Positions 37,745 through 46,543 of a DNA stretch of 64,000 bases are shown one piece after another (within the stretch, counting starts at the first letter, position 1; each line of letters begins with the position of its first letter). The stretch spans positions 558,001 to 622,000 of the forward strand of contig NZ_VSWH01000001.1 of assembly GCF_009602705.1 (NCBI RefSeq). Direction: 5' to 3'. The notes beneath the pieces were generated by a model that was not told the origin of the DNA, did not search any database, and saw only the letters and a program-made list of their open reading frames with translations. Source of the stretch: Chryseobacterium vaccae. GTDB taxonomy: Bacteria > Bacteroidota > Bacteroidia > Flavobacteriales > Weeksellaceae. Position numbers and translations under genes: made by a program.

Positions 37745-37778
37745 AAAGGCCTGATTTAATACATTAAATCAGGCCTTT
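37745..37778. terminator. Bidirectional terminator between purF and an outer-membrane barrel gene
   Basis: Perfect 13-base arms AAAGGCCTGATTT (37745-37757) and AAATCAGGCCTTT (37766-37778) with an 8-base loop; it serves the convergent genes on both sides. Confidence 0.85.
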
Positions 37779-37810
37779 GCTATTGGAGTTAAAAAATTGG
37801 TTTTCTTTGA

Positions 37811-38512
37811 TTAGAATTTGTAGTTTACCCCTAACTGGAAAACTCTGTTGTTGTTTTCAGCGGCAGGTACACTTTTATCAATCTTGGTAAGACTGTTTAC
37901 ATATCTCGCATTAATTCCGATGTTGGAAGTAATATCATACCCTAAACCTAAGCCTAAACCGAAGTTGAATCTGTTGATGTTATCCTTATTAAGGTCTTCA
38001 GAATGAGACTGCGTCTGAGTGGTTGTGATTCCTCCTGTAGTACTGGCTACAGTAGCTTCTCCTTTATTCTTTCCGTTGATGAAATAACTGAATTCCGGTC
38101 CGGCTTCCACATAGAACTTTTCCATAGGTCTCATCTGAACCATTAACGGAACGGAAATATAGTTCATTGTTACTTTATCCTGTCCTTTGGTTTTTATCGT
38201 AGTTGCTCCTACTGTCTGTTCTGTGGAGTAAGCTACATCTCTCGCACCCATTTGGTTGTATAAAACCTCTGGCTGGAAGCTAAATTGCTTTGAAATGGGA
38301 ATGTTAACAAATGCTCCTGCATGAAAACCTAATTTCTGGCTGTTCAAACCAAAGCTTTGCTGGCTAAACTGAGCTGAGTTTCCTCCTGCCTTGATCCCGA
38401 ATCTGATGGGTTGTGTTTCCTTTTTGATGGGTTCCTGAGTTACAGTTTTTGTTTCCTGCGCAAAAGTCAGAGTGCCAGCAGCGGCTGCCAGCCCTAGAAA
38501 TAACTTCTTCAT
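37811..38512 (-). CDS. Outer-membrane beta-barrel protein, paralog 1
   Basis: I start at MKKLFLGLAAAAGTLTFAQ (38512), a clean signal peptide; the open frame adds 16 upstream codons. The 233-residue product is a small OmpA-like/porin-family barrel: RFGIKAGGNSAQFS, FQPEVLYNQMG, FYVEAGPEFSYFINGK, NRFNFGLGLGLGYDI and a final aromatic NYKF. It is a paralog of the genes at 40907 and 41960, which share the same order of motifs. Expected location is the outer membrane. Confidence 0.9.
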   Translation of the reverse strand: MKKLFLGLAAAAGTLTFAQETKTVTQEPIKKETQPIRFGIKAGGNSAQFSQQSFGLNSQKLGFHAGAFVNIPISKQFSFQPEVLYNQMGARDVAYSTEQTVGATTIKTKGQDKVTMNYISVPLMVQMRPMEKFYVEAGPEFSYFINGKNKGEATVASTTGGITTTQTQSHSEDLNKDNINRFNFGLGLGLGYDITSNIGINARYVNSLTKIDKSVPAAENNNRVFQLGVNYKF

Positions 38513-38574
38513 AATTTTATTTTTTAATTTTACTATTTTACTTCTTATCCAATTTTTCAATCAGACTTCATGTA

Positions 38575-38600
38575 TTTTGCAAAATGCTTGCCAAACTTCG
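38575..38600 (-). promoter_or_regulatory. Shared upstream motif of the barrel genes, copy 1
   Basis: The minus strand reads TTTGGCAAGCATTTTG, one of four copies of TTTGGYAAGNANTTTG near this gene family, about 65 to 85 bases upstream of the start. It may be the -33 region or a regulator site. Confidence 0.5.
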
Positions 38601-38768
38601 AAAACCCTTATCCGTAGGCCTTTGGCGATGGTTTTGGTTATTGTTTTTTGTAGCTTTTTCTTTCGTTTTTGTAAAATATTGATGGCCGTAACCTGAATTT
38701 TTTAAAGAATTTTCTGCTTTCAAAAGGATTCGGTTGGTTTATTTTAATGGCGGAATTCCGTAAATAAA

Positions 38769-38800
38769 AATGCCGGAACTTTTATAAAAGTTCCGGCATT
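38769..38800 (-). terminator. Intrinsic terminator of the DUF262 gene
   Basis: Arms AATGCCGGAACTTTT and AAAAGTTCCGGCATT form a nearly perfect palindrome 70 bases past the DUF262 stop, followed on the minus strand by TTTATTTA. Confidence 0.8.
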
Positions 38801-38868
38801 GATTCCTAAAACAGGATTTTAATTGAATTTATATAGGTGCCAACTCTGAAATACATCATTGTTTTTAA

Positions 38869-40596
38869 TCAGATTGACCATATTTTCTTTGCTTTTTCAT
38901 ACAGAAACTGTGCTCTGTCTTCAATAGTCTGTTCATTCCATTGATCAAGAGTTAAGTATTGGCTGATTGTTTCAAGCCCGGCTGAATAAGTATTTAATCC
39001 TTGTTTATCTCCTTTTCCTTTTCTTTTAATATTCCAGTTGGCATCCCGGATTACTGAGTTTAGATTTTGTGTAATGATGGTTAAATTCCCTAAAGTCAGA
39101 AGCTTTCTGTTACGCTTCATTTTATCTTCCTGACTGGTCAGTTTTCCCCAATGATTCTCCCATTTTTTAGGCATGAGATGCTCCAGACTGTATTTGCTGA
39201 TCCCCAGAAGCTGTGTAGACTGTAAACTTCTGTTACGTATTTTAGATTCAATAAAATATAAAATTCCTGCGGATTGTTTATTGATCAGATAGGAATTTCC
39301 GAAACCGTCTTTAAGTTCTTTATCGGATGGAAGGAAGTTAACTTTATCGGCCTGGCCTTCCAAAAATTCAAGGAACTGTTTTTTAGATAGAATTTCATGG
39401 CTAATCAGTCTGTCTGTAAAAAGCTGATTATAATTCTTTGTGGTAGCATGAACAGCCATTCGCCGCATAATGTAGGTTTCAAGGAAATCAAATAATTCAT
39501 TACGGTCCCTATCATTTGTAACATTTTTAAGAATGTAAAGTACATAAGGGATCAGGGTAGAAGTATCTAATCCAAAAATAATAGCATTGATTCTTTCTAT
39601 TCCGGATTGGTTAGTAAGTTCATTCTCTATAATATCGAAATCAAAGTTTTCCTGAAAGATCAGTGCATAGTCTTTTATTTCAGCAAGTATAGTTTTCTTG
39701 TCATTGTTCAGATAATTTTTGATAAAGCTTTTATAGGATTCAAACAAATGTTCAACTTTTGAAAATTCTATTTTGTCTTCTGTTTTTACATTAAGTGTTT
39801 TATCCTGAATTTTAATCTGAAGATATGAAAAGAAGAACAGGTCAATGAATGTTCTTTTTGATCTTCCGGTTGTAATTTCTTTATCCCAATAGTTTTTGGC
39901 TTCATCATCCTTTTCAAAAATATTTTTCCAGTAGGTCTGATAAGCTGAGATTTCATCTCTGTTAAAGAAATGATTTTTCAGGAGTTCAGCAGTCGTCAGT
40001 TTAACGCCTAGTGAATTGATGGTGTCAAAAATCTGCTGTTCATCTTCATTTTCGTCGAGGTCAATACCCACAAATAAAATTTTTGAGAGAATATTGTTGA
40101 TATCTAATTTGTCCGCATTCATATTCTGCTTAAAATAGAGATAGGCTTTGGTGATATTATCAGTGCCGGTCAGATCTTTCAATTCCATTAAGTTCATTAC
40201 TTGTTCGTAAGCATCAATATCGTTATGATTGTGCTGAATGGCAATTAAATCTCTCAGTTTAAACATCCTGTTATACTCATAATCATCACCCGTATTTAAC
40301 GAAAGTACTTTGAAAAATATGGATAGGGTAGTCAGTCGCTGCTGCCCGTCAATAAGAGTTCTTTTATCTCCAACTCTGCTGCCGGTTGCCGTGGGTTGCT
40401 GCTTTAAAATGACAGAACCTAAAAAATAAGGCTTATTGGCAAAACTTATGTTTTCCATGTCTTCTAAAAGTCTTTCCCATTGTTCTTCTCCCCAAACATA
40501 AGCTCTTTGAAAAAAAGGAACTTCCAGAATCCTGTTTCCGTTAAAAATGTCGTTGATGGTTCTTTTTCCTGCGTCCATAGTTGATTTTATATTCAA
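38869..40596 (-). CDS. DUF262/DUF1524 domain protein (GmrSD-like nuclease candidate)
   Basis: A 575-residue cytoplasmic protein. The N-terminal DUF262 (ParB/Srx-like) domain has VPFFQRAYVWGEEQWERLL and the strongly conserved RTLIDGQQRLTTLSIFF near residue 80. The C-terminal DUF1524 domain has YSLEHLMPKKW near residue 480 and LGNLTIITQNLNSVI, the His-Asn-type nuclease pattern. This two-domain layout is that of GmrSD type IV enzymes that cut modified DNA and of related phage-defence proteins. It stands alone between members of an outer-membrane gene family, with a palindromic repeat just upstream, which suggests acquisition. Confidence 0.85.
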   Translation of the reverse strand: MNIKSTMDAGKRTINDIFNGNRILEVPFFQRAYVWGEEQWERLLEDMENISFANKPYFLGSVILKQQPTATGSRVGDKRTLIDGQQRLTTLSIFFKVLSLNTGDDYEYNRMFKLRDLIAIQHNHNDIDAYEQVMNLMELKDLTGTDNITKAYLYFKQNMNADKLDINNILSKILFVGIDLDENEDEQQIFDTINSLGVKLTTAELLKNHFFNRDEISAYQTYWKNIFEKDDEAKNYWDKEITTGRSKRTFIDLFFFSYLQIKIQDKTLNVKTEDKIEFSKVEHLFESYKSFIKNYLNNDKKTILAEIKDYALIFQENFDFDIIENELTNQSGIERINAIIFGLDTSTLIPYVLYILKNVTNDRDRNELFDFLETYIMRRMAVHATTKNYNQLFTDRLISHEILSKKQFLEFLEGQADKVNFLPSDKELKDGFGNSYLINKQSAGILYFIESKIRNRSLQSTQLLGISKYSLEHLMPKKWENHWGKLTSQEDKMKRNRKLLTLGNLTIITQNLNSVIRDANWNIKRKGKGDKQGLNTYSAGLETISQYLTLDQWNEQTIEDRAQFLYEKAKKIWSI

Positions 40597-40657
40597 ATCT
40601 AAGACGCTTAAGGTCGGCTGCCTTACGGATTCCCGTAATGAATGATTATTTTACTCA

Positions 40658-40823
40658 GTTCGGAATATTTGATGGATGCAGGTTTTAAGCTGGATGATGG
40701 AAGTTATGAAAGTCATTAACAGTAAATATTGATTTTTTTATTCAATTTGATTTTCTGATAGCTTTCAATAGGTATCACTAAAAGTAACTTCCAGCCTTTA
40801 CATTTAAACTCCTTAACCCGAAC
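40658..40823. repeat. Palindromic intergenic repeat, copy 2
   Basis: This copy runs from GTTCGG to CCGAAC and matches 12297-12470. Shared words in order are GATGCAGGTTT, AAGCTGG, GATGGAAGTTATGAA, AATACC-like middle (AATAGGTATC) and TAACTTCCA. GGAAGTTA and TAACTTCC form an inner inverted pair, and the ends form an outer one. It starts 62 bases upstream of the DUF262 gene. Confidence 0.7.
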
Positions 40824-40853
40824 GCAGGTTAATTTGCTATATGTTGTAAAGCA

Positions 40854-40893
40854 AAAAAAGCCGGACTTCTGAGAGAAGCCCGGCATTTTTTTG
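40854..40893. terminator. Intrinsic terminator of barrel gene paralog 2
   Basis: Arms GCCGG and CCGGC with inner CTTCT/AGAAG pairing, flanked by A7 and T7 runs, just past the stop of the minus-strand gene. Confidence 0.85.
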
Positions 40894-40906
40894 AAAATAT
40901 ATGTTC

Positions 40907-41590
40907 TTATTTGAATTTATAAGCTACACCCACCTGGAATGCATTGTTTCTGATAGCATCTCCTGAGTTTTCTTTAAATATATCAGTAACTCCTGCTGTA
41001 AATCTGGCAGTAACTCCAAAATTCTCAGTGAAATAGTATCCAGCACCAACTCCAATTCCGAAATTGAACTTATTATAAAGCTCTGTAGGGATTTTATCGG
41101 AGAACTTTTCTGTTTTTGTTGTGGTTGTATTACCCATTGTTTCGGTCAATGTTCTGTCTCCTTTTGATTTTCCGCCTAATAACAATCCGAATTCCGGACC
41201 TGCTTCTACATAAAGCTGAGGAAGGATATTATACTGTACCATTACAGGCATTGTGATATAATTTAAATTTAATTTATAATCATATTCCTGCTTAAATCTA
41301 TAATTGTCTGAATAATACGTGTAGCTGTCTTCTGTTTTTGAACCTAGCTGACTGAAAAGAAGTTCAGGCTGGATACTGAATTTTTCAGCAATAGGAATAT
41401 TGGCGAATACCCCTGCATAGACTCCTGCCTTTAGCTTCTGGTCATTGTCATAGTTGTCAGATTTACTTAAAGTAGCTGCGCTAAGTCCGGCTTTAACACC
41501 AAAAGTAACAGGAGAGGTTGATTTTCCTTTTTCTTGAGCATACGTGAAAAGGCTTCCCGCAAGAGCTAGTCCTAAAAATAGTTTTTTCAT
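40907..41590 (-). CDS. Outer-membrane beta-barrel protein, paralog 2
   Basis: A 227-residue barrel with signal peptide MKKLFLGLALAGSLFTYAQ. It shares with its two neighbours TFGVKAGLSAATLS, FSIQPELLFSQLG, LYVEAGPEFGLLLGGKSKG, FNFGIGVGAGYYFTENFG and the end FQVGVAYKFK with a terminal aromatic, as needed for outer-membrane assembly. It is closer to paralog 3 than to paralog 1, from which it is separated by the DUF262 gene. Function unknown. Confidence 0.9.
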   Translation of the reverse strand: MKKLFLGLALAGSLFTYAQEKGKSTSPVTFGVKAGLSAATLSKSDNYDNDQKLKAGVYAGVFANIPIAEKFSIQPELLFSQLGSKTEDSYTYYSDNYRFKQEYDYKLNLNYITMPVMVQYNILPQLYVEAGPEFGLLLGGKSKGDRTLTETMGNTTTTKTEKFSDKIPTELYNKFNFGIGVGAGYYFTENFGVTARFTAGVTDIFKENSGDAIRNNAFQVGVAYKFK

Positions 41591-41619
41591 GATTTTTAAT
41601 TTAATACTTGTTCACCATT

Positions 41620-41645
41620 TTGCAGCAAATGTCTTACCAAAACAA
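41620..41645 (-). promoter_or_regulatory. Shared upstream motif of the barrel genes, copy 2
   Basis: The minus strand reads TTTGGTAAGACATTTG, upstream of paralog 2. It matches the other three copies with one change in the first half. Confidence 0.5.
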
Positions 41646-41673
41646 AGAAAATGATAAAAGTCATATAAAAATG

Positions 41674-41709
41674 AAAAGGTCAGATTTAAGTACATAAACC
41701 TGACCTTTT
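41674..41709. terminator. Orphan terminator between barrel paralogs 2 and 3
   Basis: Arms AAAAGGTCAG and CTGACCTTTT with inner TTTA/TAAA pairing. It is like the hairpins that end the barrel genes, with the same following word CTATTG, but no gene precedes it here. Confidence 0.65.
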
Positions 41710-41789
41710 CTATTGAAATCAAAATTTGTTAAAAATGAAAATACATCTGTGAAACTCAGAAATAAGTTAAATTTCACCGATGATCTTTT

Positions 41790-41815
41790 ATAGGCAAACT
41801 TCTTGCCAAAAGGAG
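41790..41815 (-). promoter_or_regulatory. Shared upstream motif of the barrel genes, orphan copy 3
   Basis: The minus strand reads TTTGGCAAGAAGTTTG. It matches the motif upstream of the three barrel genes, but only about 80 bases separate it from the orphan terminator and no coding region lies between. Confidence 0.5.
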
Positions 41816-41887
41816 AAACAGGTAAAAAGAACAATCAACTTTTTTAATGTTGTGCTAAACAAAGCTGATCAGTTGTTGAATAAAAAA

Positions 41888-41918
41888 GAGCCGGACTGAA
41901 AACAGCCCGGCCTTTCTA
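41888..41918. terminator. Intrinsic terminator of barrel gene paralog 3
   Basis: Arms GCCGG (41890-41894) and CCGGC (41907-41911) with inner CTG/CAG pairing, with an A-run before and CTTTCT after. Confidence 0.75.
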
Positions 41919-41959
41919 TTGAATATAAAAATTTGTTACTTGAATGAATGTTAAGCCTA

Positions 41960-42583
41960 TTATTTGAATTTATAAGCTAAACCTACTTGGAATACATTGT
42001 TTCTAATAGCGTCTCCAGAGTTGTTTTTTACAACGTCAGTTACCCCGGCGATATATCTTGCTGTAAGTCCTAAGTTTTGTGTAAAATAGTATCCAGCACC
42101 AATACCGATACCTAAGTTGAATGTACTTAAGTTATCTTTATAGTTATCTGTTGTGGAAGACTGTCCTGTAGATTCGTTTTTGAATTTGTTTTTAGCGCTT
42201 ACCATAAATCCGAATTCCGGACCTGCCTCTAAATAAAGGTTTGGAAGTGCGTTATACTGGAACATTACCGGTACTGTAATATAGTCTAATTTAGTAGAGT
42301 TAGAGAACTTTGTATTACCTACTCTATAATCAGACTTCTCACCATATTGCGAGTATAATACCTCAGGCTGGATGCTGAATGAGCTCGCGATTGGGATATT
42401 AGCGAATGCACCTGCATTGAATCCGATTTTAGATTTTTGGTCATCTAAACCTTCAGTCTTTGAAAGTGAAGAAACGTTCATACCTCCTTTTACACCAAAT
42501 GTAATTGGGTTAGAAGATGAAGTGGTTTGAGCGAATGCTAATGATCCTGCAGTTACTGCTAATCCTAAAATTAACTTTTTCAT
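41960..42583 (-). CDS. Outer-membrane beta-barrel protein, paralog 3
   Basis: A 207-residue barrel with signal peptide MKKLILGLAVTAGSLAFAQ. Core segments are TFGVKGGMNVSSLSKTEG, FSIQPEVLYSQYG, LYLEAGPEFGFMVSAKNK, LGIGIGAGYYFTQNLGLTARY and the end FQVGLAYKFK. The C-terminal 40 residues are nearly identical to paralog 2, pointing to a recent tandem duplication or gene conversion. Confidence 0.9.
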   Translation of the reverse strand: MKKLILGLAVTAGSLAFAQTTSSSNPITFGVKGGMNVSSLSKTEGLDDQKSKIGFNAGAFANIPIASSFSIQPEVLYSQYGEKSDYRVGNTKFSNSTKLDYITVPVMFQYNALPNLYLEAGPEFGFMVSAKNKFKNESTGQSSTTDNYKDNLSTFNLGIGIGAGYYFTQNLGLTARYIAGVTDVVKNNSGDAIRNNVFQVGLAYKFK

Positions 42584-42667
42584 AACTTTAATTTTTTAGT
42601 ATTTTACTATTTCTAATTTTAAATTTTACTACTGTCAACCGTTTACTACTCCGTTTGACGCAGAGTA

Positions 42668-42693
42668 TCTTTCAAATTGCTTGCCAAAAATAT
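42668..42693 (-). promoter_or_regulatory. Shared upstream motif of the barrel genes, copy 4
   Basis: The minus strand reads TTTGGCAAGCAATTTG, upstream of paralog 3 at a similar distance to the copies upstream of the other paralogs. Confidence 0.5.
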
Positions 42694-42864
42694 TTTTCAT
42701 GATGAAAGTCAGTAAAAAAACTGCTTACATTGTAAGCGGTTTTAAATTTAAATTGTTGATTATAAGTGTGTTATGAATTTAATTAAACGGTTGTTTAGAA
42801 GAGGTCTAAATTATTATTCTGCAATAAAATGAATAAAAAAGAACAATTCTATTCCTAAAAATAG

Positions 42865-43911
42865 TTAAGCATTATTCAGATTTCTATAAAAATGTAACGA
42901 TTTTAGAATATTTTGTTGGCTGCACTGGTGGTCGTAGGTACATGATCCGATTCCGGAAAGAAGGGAGAAGTTAATTTTACTATCCGTATTCTTCTTATCA
43001 TTAAGTAAAAGTGTTGTAATATCTTCATCGGTGAAGTCACTGATGTCCATATAAGGATAATAACGCTGAATATTCTCAATAATGGTTTGTGAGTCCTCTT
43101 CAGGGATAAGACCTTCAAGGTAGGAGAGATGAGCCTCAGAGATCATTCCCATCGCTACAGCTTCCCCGTGAAGGATAGGATTTCCCTGGTTCAGGCACAG
43201 ACTTTCAACGGCATGACCGATTGTATGGCCGAAATTCAGCGTTTTTCTGATATTTTTCTCATGAAAATCTTTTTCTACTACATCCTGTTTGATGTCCATA
43301 GAAGTCTGGATATGCGGAACGACTGCTTCTATATCCAATTTATGAATCTGGATCAGCTGCTCCCAATGCAATTTATCTGCAATTAATCCATGCTTCAGCA
43401 TTTCAGCGAATCCGCTTCTCAGTTCTTTAAATGGAAGAGTTTCTAAAAATTTAGGATAAACAAAGATCTGGTCCGGAAATGCAAATGTTCCTACCATATT
43501 TTTATAATGCATCAGGTCTATACCTGTTTTCCCGCCAATGGAAGCATCACACATGGATAAAAGGGTTGTAGGAATATTAATAAACTGAATTCCTCTTTTA
43601 TAAGTAGAAGCAACAAACCCGCCCATATCGGTAATTACCCCGCCGCCAAGATTAATAACCAGAGCTTTTCGGTCTGCCTGCATTTCTGTCAGGATTTCCC
43701 AAAGCTGGTTGGCCGTCTGAATGTTTTTCATTTCCTCACCAGCCTCAATTTCCAGGATTTCAAATCCAAGATCGGTTTCCATATTGCCTAACAATACCGG
43801 AAGACAGTATTCATGTGTATTTTCATCTACAAGAATAAAAATCTTACTGAACGTTTTTTCGTGAAGGAAATCGTTGAGCTGGGAAAAATTATCATCTAAT
43901 ATTGTTATCAT
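42865..43911 (-). CDS. aroB: 3-dehydroquinate synthase
   Basis: A 348-residue NAD- and zinc-dependent enzyme, second step of the shikimate pathway. It shows NLGGGVITDMGGFVAS (NAD binding), PTTLLSMCDASIGGKTGID, RSGFAEMLKHG, and the zinc/active-site segments NFGHTIGHAVES and LHGEAVAMGM. Length is normal. It stands alone on the minus strand, divergent from the pseudouridine synthase gene about 100 bases away. Confidence 0.96.
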   Translation of the reverse strand: MITILDDNFSQLNDFLHEKTFSKIFILVDENTHEYCLPVLLGNMETDLGFEILEIEAGEEMKNIQTANQLWEILTEMQADRKALVINLGGGVITDMGGFVASTYKRGIQFINIPTTLLSMCDASIGGKTGIDLMHYKNMVGTFAFPDQIFVYPKFLETLPFKELRSGFAEMLKHGLIADKLHWEQLIQIHKLDIEAVVPHIQTSMDIKQDVVEKDFHEKNIRKTLNFGHTIGHAVESLCLNQGNPILHGEAVAMGMISEAHLSYLEGLIPEEDSQTIIENIQRYYPYMDISDFTDEDITTLLLNDKKNTDSKINFSLLSGIGSCTYDHQCSQQNILKSLHFYRNLNNA

Positions 43912-44012
43912 GAGTTACTTTTCTATAAAATTAAATTAAAACTATATTGCAAAGTTATGATTCTTAATTTTTAACTCGTAACTAAATTACTATCTTTGCA
44001 GAAATTTTTAGA

Positions 44013-45194
44013 ATGAGCAGAGATAACAATAATTCAGAAAGACCAAAGAGACCAAGAATTTCAAATAGAAAAAATTCTGATGATTCTCGTGCTTCCAGAT
44101 CTGGAAATTCTTCAGGATCAAAACCTTTTAAAAAGCCTTTCCCGAAAGCAGGTGAAAGAAACTTTGAGCATAAAGGTACTAATTCCAAATTCAATAAAAG
44201 CCCTTTCAGAAGTGAAAGTGGTTCTGACGGCAGAGACGAAGATCACGGTTCGAAATCTGAACGTAAGCCTTATATCACTAATTCAAGCGAAAACCGTGAG
44301 AAAAGATCTTTCGGAAAATCGGCTCCTAAAAGAGGCGGAAAGAATTTTGATACAAGAGACAAGTATGAAAGAGGCAGCCTGAAATATGGCAGAAGACCAT
44401 CTAATGGAGAGGAAAGAAATGATGACAGAGCAAAATCTTTTGTACAGAAAAGAAGGTTAAACAAAATTGAAAAGGACGTACATAAAGATACCATCCGTCT
44501 TAATAAGTATATTGCCAACTCAGGGATCTGCAGCAGAAGAGAAGCAGACGAATTGATTACGCAGGGGCTTGTAGAGGTAAACGGAACCGTAGTAACGGAA
44601 ATGGGATATCAGGTTCAGAAAACAGATAAAGTGGTTTTCGACGGACAGAGTATTACCCCTGAAAAACCGGTATATGTACTTCTAAACAAACCTAAAGGTT
44701 ATATTTCAACAACAAAAGATGATAAAGCAAGAAAAACCGTAATGGATCTTGTTGCCAATGCATCGCCATACCGTTTGTTTCCGGTAGGAAGACTTGACCG
44801 TTCCACAACGGGAGTTATTCTTTTAACCAATGACGGACACATGACGAAAAAGCTGACGCACCCATCTTTTGATGCCAAGAAAATCTATCACGTAACATTG
44901 GATAAGAAACTAACACATGAAGACATGAAGCTGATTGTAGAAGGGATTCGTCTTGATGAAGGGGTAGCCGTAGTAGATCAGATTTCATTCATTGAAGGAA
45001 AACCGAAAAATGAAATAGGAATTGAGATCCATATCGGATGGAACAGAGTGATCAGAAGAATTTTCCAAAGATTAGGATACGAAGTAGAAGCTTTAGACAG
45101 AGTGATGTTTGCCGGAATGACGAAGAAAAATATCAAAAGAGGACACTGGAGAATCCTTACAGAACAGGAAGTGAACAACCTTAAAATGCTTTAA
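44013..45194 (+). CDS. RsuA/RluB family pseudouridine synthase with long basic N-terminal tail
   Basis: A 393-residue protein. Residues 1-150 are low-complexity and rich in Arg, Lys, Ser, Asn and Gly, a disordered RNA-binding-type tail. Residues about 160-205 are an S4 domain (RLNKYIANSGICSRREADEL). The catalytic domain has FPVGRLDRSTTGVILLTNDG with the catalytic aspartate, VTLDKKLTHEDM and GWNRVIRRIFQRLGYEV. It modifies uridine in rRNA, most likely 23S; the exact position cannot be told. A terminator follows. Confidence 0.93.
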   Translation: MSRDNNNSERPKRPRISNRKNSDDSRASRSGNSSGSKPFKKPFPKAGERNFEHKGTNSKFNKSPFRSESGSDGRDEDHGSKSERKPYITNSSENREKRSFGKSAPKRGGKNFDTRDKYERGSLKYGRRPSNGEERNDDRAKSFVQKRRLNKIEKDVHKDTIRLNKYIANSGICSRREADELITQGLVEVNGTVVTEMGYQVQKTDKVVFDGQSITPEKPVYVLLNKPKGYISTTKDDKARKTVMDLVANASPYRLFPVGRLDRSTTGVILLTNDGHMTKKLTHPSFDAKKIYHVTLDKKLTHEDMKLIVEGIRLDEGVAVVDQISFIEGKPKNEIGIEIHIGWNRVIRRIFQRLGYEVEALDRVMFAGMTKKNIKRGHWRILTEQEVNNLKML

Positions 45195-45222
45195 GAGCTA
45201 TATAATATAAGGTATGTCAAAT

Positions 45223-45254
45223 AAAAAGACCGCAGATTTTTCTACGGTCTTTCT
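45223..45254. terminator. Bidirectional terminator
   Basis: Arms AAAAAGACCG and CGGTCTTT enclose a 12-base loop between the convergent pseudouridine synthase and pncA genes; both flanks are A/T runs. Confidence 0.8.
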
Positions 45255-45303
45255 TATTTTTAATAACAACCCTGAATATTATTCATTACTAATTACTAAT
45301 TAT

Positions 45304-45909
45304 TTACCCCAATACCGTAACTCCCTTCTGGATCATTTCATAAATAGCATCTTTACCATTATCAGGTTTTACATTAACGGCTCTGGTTCCGTTGAAGTGC
45401 AGGCAGGTAACATATCCGGCAGTTACAGCATCAAGACAAGTGTATTTTACACAGTAGTCCATGGCTAAACCTACAATTTCCACCAATTGAATATCGTGGT
45501 ATTTAAGGAAATCATCAAGACCGGTCTTCATAAAATGGTTATTATCCTGAAAGCCGCTGTAGCTGTCTATTTCCATATTTTTTCCTTTCTGGATAATGTG
45601 GGTTACTTTATCTCTGTTCAGATCTTTGTGGAATTCTGCTCCAAAAGTTCCCTGAACACAGTGATCAGGCCACATAAACTGTGGAATGGAGTTCAGAATA
45701 ATACTTTCACCTACCTTTCTTCCGTTGTTGCTGGCAAAACTTTTGTGATTGGCAGGATGCCAGTCCTGGGTAAGAACAATCTGGTCATATTCATTTTCCT
45801 CCATTAAAAGATTAATATAAGGAATGATCTCATTAGCTCCCGGAACCGCAAGTGAACCCCCTTCACAGAAATCATTCTGTACATCTACGATTATTAACGC
45901 TTTTTTCAT
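45304..45909 (-). CDS. pncA: Nicotinamidase
   Basis: I start at MKKALIIVDVQNDFCEGGSL (45909); the open frame extends 43 codons further without similarity. The 201-residue enzyme hydrolyses nicotinamide to nicotinate for NAD salvage. The catalytic Asp is in VDVQNDF, zinc ligands in QDWHPANH, the Lys in IIQKGK and the nucleophilic Cys in GLAMDYCVKYTCLDA. It is divergent from the DinB-like operon. Confidence 0.94.
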   Translation of the reverse strand: MKKALIIVDVQNDFCEGGSLAVPGANEIIPYINLLMEENEYDQIVLTQDWHPANHKSFASNNGRKVGESIILNSIPQFMWPDHCVQGTFGAEFHKDLNRDKVTHIIQKGKNMEIDSYSGFQDNNHFMKTGLDDFLKYHDIQLVEIVGLAMDYCVKYTCLDAVTAGYVTCLHFNGTRAVNVKPDNGKDAIYEMIQKGVTVLG

Positions 45910-46006
45910 ATTTAGATTTCTCGAATTTTTGATAAATTTACTCAAAAAACTGTCCAAAACGGAATTATCGGACAAATCGGCAATATAAATTTTTAACATT
46001 AATAGA

Positions 46007-46543
46007 ATGAGCAGTTTAGAACAAAAGAAATTTCCCATCGGTCCGTTTCAGCAGCCGGAGAACATCTGTGATACCAGGCTGGATGAGCATATCAGGGTCA
46101 TTAAAAGCTTTCCCGGGAAATTAAAAGATTTAATTGAAAACTTTACAGAGGGTCAGCTGGATACACCTTACAGAGAGGGAGGATGGACGGTTAGACAGCT
46201 GGTTAATCATATTGCCGACAGCCATATTAACAGCTTTATCCGTTTCAAACTGGCTCTTACAGAAGAAAATCCTGTCATCAAACCTTATGATGAAGCCAAA
46301 TGGGCAGAGCTTCAGGACAGTGTGCATATGCCGGTAAGGCCTGCAATGAGAATGATCAAAGGAACACACCAACGATGGACCGTTTTGCTGAATACCCTTA
46401 CCAATAAACAATTCGAAAGAACTTTTCATCACCCGGAACAGAACAAAGATTATAATCTCAGACATTATCTTGCTTTTTATGTGTGGCATTGCAACCATCA
46501 TTACGCTCATATTGAAAATCTGAAGAAAGAAAAAGGTTGGTAA
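46007..46543 (+). CDS. YfiT/BstA-type DinB-fold metal-dependent transferase
   Basis: A 178-residue four-helix protein. The N-terminus FPIGPFQQPE and the metal triad histidines in LVNHIADSH and WHCNHHYAHI match the YfiT group of the DinB superfamily. In Firmicutes, related BstA transfers bacillithiol to electrophiles. It is the first of four genes joined by overlaps (7, 4 and 1 bases), with a bacilliredoxin-like gene third, so a bacillithiol role is a reasonable inference. Its substrate is unknown. Confidence 0.85.
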   Translation: MSSLEQKKFPIGPFQQPENICDTRLDEHIRVIKSFPGKLKDLIENFTEGQLDTPYREGGWTVRQLVNHIADSHINSFIRFKLALTEENPVIKPYDEAKWAELQDSVHMPVRPAMRMIKGTHQRWTVLLNTLTNKQFERTFHHPEQNKDYNLRHYLAFYVWHCNHHYAHIENLKKEKGW

